This document shows positions 5,393-11,144 of a stretch of 21,134 nucleotides of DNA, piece by piece. This DNA is from Atopobium sp. UBA2090. Its GTDB lineage: Bacteria > Actinomycetota > Coriobacteriia > Coriobacteriales > Atopobiaceae. The stretch's first letter is position 1, and each line of letters starts with the position of its first letter. The notes beneath the pieces are model-generated. The model saw nothing but the letters and a program-made list of their open reading frames with translations. It was not told the DNA's origin and did no database searches. The stretch lies in assembly GCA_002331575.1 (NCBI GenBank), contig DCZG01000059.1, forward strand, positions 1 through 21,134, written 5' to 3'. Position numbers and translations under genes: made by a program.

Positions 5393-7921
5393 ATGGCAGA
5401 GCACATCGACCTCAACGACGGATGGGAGTTCACCCCCACCATCTCGGACGCGTTCCTCGCCGGCGAGACCTGCGACGCGACGGAAGTCCGTCTCCCCCAC
5501 ACCTGCGCCGAGACGCCCCTCGACTACTTTGACAACTCGGTCTACGAGATGGTCTGTGGGTATCGCCGCACCATCCACGCGCCCGCGACGTGGACGTCGA
5601 GGTCGGTCGCCCTCACGATCGGCGCCGCCGGTCACACGGCGACGGTCTTCCTCAACGGCAGACCGATCCGCGAGCATCGCTGCGGGTACACGGCCTTCTC
5701 CGTCGAGCTCGCGCCATTTCTCCTGCTCGGCGAGGACAACCTCCTCGTGGTCCGCGTCGACACCCGCGAGCAGCAGAACGTCCCGCCCTTCGGCCACGTC
5801 ATCGACTACCTCACCTACGGCGGGCTCTACCGGGAGGTCTGCCTCGACGTGCGCCCGGCCGTCCACCTGGCCGACGTCTTCGCCCGTCCGTCCCTGCCCG
5901 CCTCGGGGCTGCTCGCCGAGGACACGCCCGAGAGGGATGTGGCCGCGACGCTCGCCGCGCTCGACCTCTCGGGCGAGCTCGCGGTCGAGGTCACGCTCGC
6001 CGACGTGTCTGGCGAGAAGCCCGACGACTCCGGACTCGAGCTGCGCGCCACGCTCCGCGACGGCGACGGAGCGACGGTCGCCACCTGCCGACAGTCCCTC
6101 TCCGGCTGCCCGACCCTCGTGAGGTCCGCGCTCGAGCGTCGCGACGAGGCCTTCGTCCTGCACCTGGACGTGCCCCACGCAAGCGCCTGGGACGTCGATC
6201 GTCCCTACCTCTACGCCCTCAAGGTCGAGCTCGCGCGCGACGGGGTAGCCGTCGACGCACGCACGACCCGGCTGGGCTTCCGCCACGAGGACTTCCGCGC
6301 GGACGGGCTCTACCTCAACGGCAGGCGGCTCTCCGTCGTGGGCCTCAATCGGCACCAGTCGTGGCCGTACGTCGGCTACGCCATGCCCCGGTCGCAGCAG
6401 AGGCTCGACGCGGACATCCTCAAGTACGAGCTGGGGGTCAACGCCGTCCGCACGTCTCACTACCCGCAATCGCAGCACTTCGTGGACCGCTGCGACGAGA
6501 TCGGGCTTCTCGTCTTCACCGAAATCCCCGGCTGGCAGCACATCGGCAACGAGGCCTGGAGGCGTCAGGCGATTCGCAACGTCGAGGAGATGGTCGTCCA
6601 ATACCGCAATCACCCGTCGGTCTTCCTCTGGGGCGTGCGCATCAATGAGTCCGCCGATGACGACGAGCTCTACGCGAGCACCAACGCCGCAGCCCACGCG
6701 CTCGACCCCACCCGTCCCACGGGAGGAGTGCGGTGCATCACGGGAAGCCACCTCCTCGAGGACGTCTACACCTACAACGACTTCGTCCACGACGGGAAGG
6801 CGCCGGGCTGCAGGCGACGGTCGACGGTCACGCCCGACCCCTCGAAGCCCTACCTCATCACCGAGCACGACGGCCACATGTGGCCGACCAAGACCTACGA
6901 CTGCGAGGACCATCGCACGGAGCAGCTGCTGAGACACGCCCGCGTCCTCGATGCCGTGGCGTGTGGCAGCGGCATTGCCGGCTCGTTCGGCTGGTGCATG
7001 TTCGACTACAACACCCACGGCGACTTCGGCAGCGGCGACCGCGTCTGCCACCACGGCGTCCTCGACATGTTCCGGAATCCCAAACTCGCCGCCGCGGTCT
7101 ACGCCGCGCACCAGGAGACGACGCCGGTGCTCGAGGTGAGCTCGACCATGGACATCGGCGAGCACCCCGGCGGCATCATGGGCGACGTCTACGCCGTCAC
7201 CAACGCCGACTCCGTTCGCATGTACCGAAACGGGTTGCTCGTCCGCGAGTTCGACCGCACAGAGAGCCCCTTCGGACACCTCGAGCACGGACCCATCGCC
7301 ATCGACGACTTCGTGGGAGACGCGCTCGAGCGCTGCGAAGGCTTCTCGCACGGCAAGGCGGAGGCCGTGAAGGCCGTGCTCAACCACGTGGCGCGCTTCG
7401 GCTCCGGGAACCTCTCGGCATCCGTCGTGGCCAGCGCGGCGAAGGCGCTCGCGGTGTATCGCATGAGCGTGGGAGACGCCTTCGGACTCTATGAGAGGCA
7501 CGTCGGAGGCTGGGGCGGGGACGTGCCCGTCTACCGCTTCGACGCCATGCGGAGCGGCCTGGTGGTCGCGAGCGTCACGAGAGCGCCCGTGACCTCGGTG
7601 CACCTCGAGGCACGAGCGGACCACACGACGCTCGTCGACGGGCCGACCTACGACGTTGCCTCGGTCCGCCTCTCCGCGCGCGATCAGAACGGCAACGTGC
7701 TGCCCTACTGCATGGACGCCGTCACCGTGAGCGTCAGAGGCCCCGTGGAGGTCATCGGGCCGCAGGTCGTCGTGCTCCGGGGCGGACTCGGCGGCACCTA
7801 CGTGCGCACGACCGGCGAGACGGGCGAGGCGAGCCTCACGCTCACGCCCGGCCGAGGCGAGCCCGTAACGATCCCCCTTGTCATCGAAGCATGGAAAAGG
7901 GGACAGGTTATAAATCCATGA
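5393..7921 (+). CDS. GH2 family glycosidase (beta-galactosidase-like)
   Basis: 842-residue cytosolic retaining glycosidase. The order is the usual GH2 one: jelly-roll sugar-binding domain (about 1-180, with GAAGHTATVFLNG), immunoglobulin-like domain (about 180-300), TIM barrel (about 300-600) and C-terminal beta domains. Acid/base E419 lies in RINES, and the nucleophile is E491 in YLITEHDG; NRHQSWPYVG and AVRTSHYPQS are characteristic barrel segments. Bacterial members hydrolyse beta-galactosides, glucuronides or mannosides; the substrate is not certain. The ATG follows GGAGGAG. No signal peptide. The last nine codons (WKRGQVINP) are exactly a 27-nt repeat unit, so the original stop appears to have been displaced by repeat insertion. 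It converges on uppP across a strong palindrome. Confidence 0.9.
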   Translation: MAEHIDLNDGWEFTPTISDAFLAGETCDATEVRLPHTCAETPLDYFDNSVYEMVCGYRRTIHAPATWTSRSVALTIGAAGHTATVFLNGRPIREHRCGYTAFSVELAPFLLLGEDNLLVVRVDTREQQNVPPFGHVIDYLTYGGLYREVCLDVRPAVHLADVFARPSLPASGLLAEDTPERDVAATLAALDLSGELAVEVTLADVSGEKPDDSGLELRATLRDGDGATVATCRQSLSGCPTLVRSALERRDEAFVLHLDVPHASAWDVDRPYLYALKVELARDGVAVDARTTRLGFRHEDFRADGLYLNGRRLSVVGLNRHQSWPYVGYAMPRSQQRLDADILKYELGVNAVRTSHYPQSQHFVDRCDEIGLLVFTEIPGWQHIGNEAWRRQAIRNVEEMVVQYRNHPSVFLWGVRINESADDDELYASTNAAAHALDPTRPTGGVRCITGSHLLEDVYTYNDFVHDGKAPGCRRRSTVTPDPSKPYLITEHDGHMWPTKTYDCEDHRTEQLLRHARVLDAVACGSGIAGSFGWCMFDYNTHGDFGSGDRVCHHGVLDMFRNPKLAAAVYAAHQETTPVLEVSSTMDIGEHPGGIMGDVYAVTNADSVRMYRNGLLVREFDRTESPFGHLEHGPIAIDDFVGDALERCEGFSHGKAEAVKAVLNHVARFGSGNLSASVVASAAKALAVYRMSVGDAFGLYERHVGGWGGDVPVYRFDAMRSGLVVASVTRAPVTSVHLEARADHTTLVDGPTYDVASVRLSARDQNGNVLPYCMDAVTVSVRGPVEVIGPQVVVLRGGLGGTYVRTTGETGEASLTLTPGRGEPVTIPLVIEAWKRGQVINP
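7892..7918 (+). repeat. 27-nt repeat unit inside the 3' end of the GH2 gene
   Basis: TGGAAAA, then core GGGGACAGGTTAT, then AAATCCA: same length and core as the other units, with a decayed right arm. It is read in frame as WKRGQVINP and is followed at once by the TGA stop at 7919-7921. Confidence 0.85.
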
Positions 7922-7968
7922 CTGATGAATGATCCATTCACGGCCAGACGCAGCAGCAGTCGGTAAGC

Positions 7969-8037
7969 ATGGAAAAGGGGACAGGTTGTTTTTCCACGAC
8001 AGCTTGTCGTGGAAAAACAACCTGTCCCCTTTTCCAT
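7969..8037. repeat. Perfect 33-bp inverted repeat made of two 27-nt units
   Basis: The arms at 7969-8001 and 8005-8037 are exact reverse complements separated by GCT. Each arm contains a full 27-nt unit (7970-7996 and 8010-8036); the central CGACA-GCT-TGTCG extends the palindrome. It lies 48 bases after the GH2 stop and 4 bases after the uppP stop, so it can form a very stable hairpin in transcripts of either gene and is a plausible two-way terminator, with short U runs rather than a long U tract. Confidence 0.93.
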
Positions 8038-8041
8038 ATGG

Positions 8042-8965
8042 CTACGCGACGAGCGCGAAGTAGGCGATCACCACGACGCCGAGGATGATGCGATACCAGC
8101 CGAAGGGCTTGAAGTCGTGCTTGCGCACGAAGCCCATGAGGAAGCGGATGGCCACGAGCGAGACCACGAAGGCCACCACGCAGCCCACCCCGAGGATGGC
8201 CGCCTCGTCAGCCGTGAACGCGTTCCCCTTGAGGAAGAACTTCACCAGGCGGAGCGCGGACGCACCGACCATGACGGGGATGGCGAGGAAGAACGTGAAC
8301 TCCGCGGCGACGGTCCGCGAGCAGCCGAGAAGAAGGCCGCCGATGATCGTGGAGCCCGACCGCGACGTGCCCGGCACGATGGAGAGCACCTGGAAGATGC
8401 CGATGCCGATGGCAGTCTTCCAGTCGAGGTCATCAAGGTCCTGCACGCGGGCGTCGGAGTCAGCGAGCTCGGAGGGAGTCTTCGGACTCGTCGAAAGCGC
8501 GAGGTGCTTGGGCGCCTTGCTGGGAAGGGACGCGACCGCAATGGCCTTGCGCTCCCGCTGGTTCTCGATGACGAGAAACGCGATGCCGTACACGATGAGC
8601 GCCGCGGCGATGACGTACGGGGTGCCGAGGTGCTCCTCCATCCAGTTGTCGAGCGGAATCCCGATGACGGCTGCGGGAAGGCAGGCGACTATGATCTTCA
8701 GCCAGAGTCCCCAGGTGGTTCTCCGCTCGCGCGCGGTCTTCGTGCCCGAGAAGGGATTGATCTCGTGGAAGAAGAGCACGACGACGGCGATGATGGCGCC
8801 GAGCTGGATGACCACGAGAAACATGTCCCAGAAGTCCGAAGACACGTTCAGGGGCAGAAACTGGTTGAGCAGCAGCATGTGCCCGGTCGAGGAGATGGGG
8901 AGCCACTCGGTGATACCCTCCACGAGGCCGAACAGTGCCGCTTTGAGAAGTTCGATGACGTTCAA
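8042..8965 (-). CDS. uppP: Undecaprenyl-diphosphatase UppP (BacA family)
   Basis: 307-residue polytopic membrane enzyme that dephosphorylates undecaprenyl diphosphate so the lipid carrier can be reused for peptidoglycan and other envelope polymers; overexpression in other bacteria gives bacitracin resistance. Both family motifs are present: EGITEWLPISSTGH at residues 16-29 and PGTSRSG at 198-204. Several hydrophobic helices are visible. A hydrophilic loop of about 45 residues (around IENQRERKAIAVASLP to DLDDLDWK) is longer than in short homologues. The start chosen is TTG at 8965-8963, which follows GAGGAGG by seven bases and puts EGITEW at the usual distance from the N-terminus; the reading frame stays open upstream to 9178, but that part has no hydrophobic or conserved character. 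The perfect palindrome ends four bases beyond its stop. Confidence 0.93.
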   Translation of the reverse strand: MNVIELLKAALFGLVEGITEWLPISSTGHMLLLNQFLPLNVSSDFWDMFLVVIQLGAIIAVVVLFFHEINPFSGTKTARERRTTWGLWLKIIVACLPAAVIGIPLDNWMEEHLGTPYVIAAALIVYGIAFLVIENQRERKAIAVASLPSKAPKHLALSTSPKTPSELADSDARVQDLDDLDWKTAIGIGIFQVLSIVPGTSRSGSTIIGGLLLGCSRTVAAEFTFFLAIPVMVGASALRLVKFFLKGNAFTADEAAILGVGCVVAFVVSLVAIRFLMGFVRKHDFKPFGWYRIILGVVVIAYFALVA

Positions 8966-9170
8966 GAGATGCCTCCTCACGTTGCAAACTTGTTCACTAT
9001 GATGCCTTGCGGTCGACCAGATGCGACCCGTCATCCGTCTCCCGCGAAAAAACTTACGACCGAACGGAGCGTGCCCCCCGTCTACGGATGGGATGGTAGC
9101 CGCGAATGGTCGGGCGGGTAGATTAGTTTCGAAGCTCGTGGCACGCATCCAACCGTAAGGGGGACCCGTC

Positions 9171-9620
9171 ATGACCACCTATCAGGACCTGGGCTACAAC
9201 AAGATCTTCGTGTCACTCGACGGCACCGAGGCCCAGGCGAAGGTGCTCGACCGCGCCATCATCATGGCAGCCAACCACAACGCGGAGCTCTACATCGGAC
9301 ACGTGATAGACTCCACCGCGCTCGAGACCGCCGGCACCTATCCCATCGACCTCATCGACGCGCTCGAGAAGTCCTTCCGCAACTCCATCACCGACCAGCT
9401 CATCCTCGCCGAGAATGAGCCGACCATCAAGAAGGTCGAGGTCATCGTCAAGGCGGGCCGCATCCGAGAGACGCTCAAGGACGAGATGCTCGACGTCATC
9501 AAGCCCGATCTCGTCATCTGCGGCGCGCGAGGACTCTCCTCGATCAAGTACGCGATCATGGGCTCTATCTCGACCTTCCTCACACGCTCCGCGCCATGTG
9601 ACACGCTCGTCATCAAGTAG
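9171..9620 (+). CDS. Universal stress protein (UspA family, ATP-binding type)
   Basis: 149-residue single-domain cytosolic protein of the UspA fold. The nucleotide-binding signature G-2x-G-9x-G-S is complete (G118, G121, G131, S132 in GARGLSSIKYAIMGSIS), as is the early KIFVSLDGTE strand with the conserved aspartate. Such proteins bind ATP and modulate stress, ion or energy physiology. The ATG follows AAGGGGG. It is monocistronic: its upstream neighbour uppP is divergent and a terminator follows at 9628-9663. USP domains also form part of full-length KdpD, which is notable because the KdpD-like kinase in this window lacks that part; any link is speculation. Confidence 0.92.
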   Translation: MTTYQDLGYNKIFVSLDGTEAQAKVLDRAIIMAANHNAELYIGHVIDSTALETAGTYPIDLIDALEKSFRNSITDQLILAENEPTIKKVEVIVKAGRIRETLKDEMLDVIKPDLVICGARGLSSIKYAIMGSISTFLTRSAPCDTLVIK

Positions 9621-9627
9621 CCAGACG

Positions 9628-9663
9628 AGGCGTCCGCCGAGAGAGACGGGCGCCTTTCAGTTT
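9628..9663 (+). terminator. Rho-independent terminator after the universal stress protein gene
   Basis: Stem AGGCGTCCG (9628-9636) with CGGGCGCCT (9647-9655), including one G-U pair, followed by TTTCAGTTT. It lies 8 bases after the stop. Confidence 0.75.
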
Positions 9664-9677
9664 GCGCGCCTCAATAA

Positions 9678-9742
9678 AACCCCAGCTACATGCCATCGTC
9701 TATCCCCGACGAGCAGATGAGTCATGTAGGTACCGTGGGGTT
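9678..9742. promoter_or_regulatory. Interrupted inverted repeat upstream of the secreted coiled-coil gene
   Basis: AACCCC (9678-9683) pairs with GGGGTT (9737-9742), and nested inside CTACATG (9686-9692) pairs with CATGTAG (9723-9729), enclosing a 30-base loop. This could be an operator or the stem of a structured RNA. It lies upstream of the best -10 for the next gene, so if that promoter is right it would be DNA-level control. No known riboswitch consensus was recognised. Confidence 0.45.
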
Positions 9743-9755
9743 ATCCAAATCGCGG

Positions 9756-9761
9756 TAGAAT
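9756..9761 (+). promoter_or_regulatory. Candidate -10 of the secreted coiled-coil gene
   Basis: TAGAAT (four to five of six consensus bases) within the AT-rich GGTAGAATAATAAA stretch. No good -35 is seen 16-18 bases upstream. It would give a 5' leader of about 57 bases holding a small TGCCC/GGGCA hairpin (9785-9789 with 9800-9804). Confidence 0.4.
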
Positions 9762-9824
9762 AATAAACCTCACGCTTGAGCGTTTGCCCACTTCACGAGG
9801 GGCACCGATCACGGAGGTTGTACC

Positions 9825-10940
9825 TTGGGGTCACACGTGACACATGGAGGACTCGCTATCGGGCTCGCCTTCGCAGTCTCGCTGACACTCGTCCTCTCCA
9901 TCAGTCCGACGTCCGCGCACGCCGCGACCCTCGACGAGCTTCAGCAGAAGGTCGAGGACAGCAGCCAGGCCTATGACGAGGCGAGCCAGCGCGTCACCGA
10001 CCTCCAGCAGCAGATTTCCGACAACCAGACCCGCATCGACGAGCTCGAGGCGACGCTCCCCGAGCAGCGCGAGAAGGCCGCCGACTCCATTCGCACCCTC
10101 TACAAGATGCAGCAGGGCACACCCGGACTCATCGAGCTGATTCTCTCGTCAGACGACTTCAACGACTTCATCTCTGTCATCGAGTATCTCGACGTCATCC
10201 AGTCGTCCAACTCCGACACGCTCAACGAGCTCGTCGCCACCCAGGAGGAGCTTGACTCGACCAAGGCCGAGCTCGCGCAGCAGCTCACCGACGCTCAGAC
10301 GCAGGCACAGGCCGCATCAGACGCCCTTGATGACGCCGTCGCCGCTCGCACCGCCCTCGAGGAGGAGATCGCAGCCCAGGCCGCCGCGGAGGAGGCCGAG
10401 CGTCAGGCCGCCGTCCAGGCTGCTGCGGACGCCGCTGCGGCGGCTGCCGCCACCACGGAGTCCACTGACACCTCAACGGACTCCTCCTCGTCCTCATCGT
10501 TCACCACGGAGTCGGGCAACAGCTCCTCGGTCGAGACGCCCTCCGACGACTCCGCGAGCACGGTCGACTGGCAGAGCAACAAGGACACCTTCGTCTCTGG
10601 CTGGGGGGCTCGCATCGACTCATATCTCGCCGGTTCTCCGCTCGCAGGCTATGGCACCACCTTCGCCGAGGCCGCCTGGGCCTATGGCGTCGACCCGCGC
10701 TTCTCGCCTGCCATCTCGACCGTCGAGAGCAGCAAGGGTCTCTACTGCTTCCGTTCGCACAATGCCTGGGGCTGGGGCAGCGTAAGCTGGAGCTCCTGGT
10801 CAGAAGCCATCTGGGCGCACACGGCCGGCCTCGCGAGCGGCTACGGCGGACACCTCACCTACGCCGCCGCCAAGAAGTACTGCCCATCCAATGCGAACTT
10901 CTGGTATTCGACGGTCCTCGCCGAGATGGAGAAAATCTAG
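9825..10940 (+). CDS. Secreted coiled-coil protein with lysozyme-like C-terminal domain
   Basis: 371 residues. Residues 10-33 form a signal peptide ending in SAHA, with likely cleavage after A33. Residues 36 to about 195 are a long coiled coil resembling the regulatory arm of PcsB/CwlO/RipA-type cell-wall hydrolases (LYKMQQGTPGLIELILSSDD is a typical segment). A Ser/Thr/Ala-rich linker follows (about 200-240). The last 125 residues, beginning near WQSNKDTF, look like a lysozyme or glucosaminidase-like domain: the probable catalytic E301 is in ISTVESSKG, with NAWGWG after it. It probably cuts peptidoglycan outside the cell, perhaps under divisome control like PcsB. Start is TTG at 9825 with GGAGG seven bases upstream. 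A strong terminator follows, so it is a single-gene unit. The enzymatic assignment is inference from fold-like motifs. Confidence 0.8.
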   Translation: MGSHVTHGGLAIGLAFAVSLTLVLSISPTSAHAATLDELQQKVEDSSQAYDEASQRVTDLQQQISDNQTRIDELEATLPEQREKAADSIRTLYKMQQGTPGLIELILSSDDFNDFISVIEYLDVIQSSNSDTLNELVATQEELDSTKAELAQQLTDAQTQAQAASDALDDAVAARTALEEEIAAQAAAEEAERQAAVQAAADAAAAAAATTESTDTSTDSSSSSSFTTESGNSSSVETPSDDSASTVDWQSNKDTFVSGWGARIDSYLAGSPLAGYGTTFAEAAWAYGVDPRFSPAISTVESSKGLYCFRSHNAWGWGSVSWSSWSEAIWAHTAGLASGYGGHLTYAAAKKYCPSNANFWYSTVLAEMEKI

Positions 10941-10960
10941 CGTCATCGCATAGGGAGAGA

Positions 10961-10996
10961 AACGGGCGGGGCCTCACGTTGGCCTCGCCCGTTTTC
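10961..10996 (+). terminator. Rho-independent terminator after the coiled-coil gene
   Basis: A 13-bp stem, AACGGGCGGGGCC (10961-10973) with GGCCTCGCCCGTT (10981-10993), one G-U pair, 7-base loop, followed by TTTCGC. It also reads as a terminator-like hairpin on the other strand because of the AA start. Confidence 0.9.
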
Positions 10997-11144
10997 GCTG
11001 CTCATAACCCCTGTATTCTCATTGTGAGGACGTTTTCGCGGCTGACGCTCTTGTGACGAAGGCACCACATGGCGATACCAGCCGCAAGCGTCGTGCTACA
11101 TTGACAGGTCGAGACACGCACGCGAGCAGCCTTGGAGGAACGCC

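Noticed and set aside
5288..8020. 910-residue open frame on the minus strand opposite GH2
   Set aside because: It lies antisense to a clear GH2 enzyme, has low-complexity Val/Glu/Arg composition without recognisable motifs, and its start falls in the repeat palindrome. It is a high-GC shadow.
8966..9178. N-terminal extension of uppP to an ATG at 9178
   Set aside because: It would overlap the start of the universal stress protein gene and adds 71 non-conserved polar residues before a protein whose family begins near the EGITEW helix; TTG 8965 has a strong GAGGAGG.
9661..9824. c-di-AMP (ydaO) riboswitch before the cell-wall gene
   Set aside because: Context fits, but the conserved sequence blocks of that class could not be found by eye and the best -10 lies downstream of the inverted repeats.
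11101..11106. Perfect TTGACA upstream of the M16C gene as a -35
   Set aside because: No acceptable -10 is found 16-18 bases downstream (the position holds GAGCAG), so a promoter call is not supported; a TTGTGA with GATACC at 11051-11079 is an equally weak alternative.
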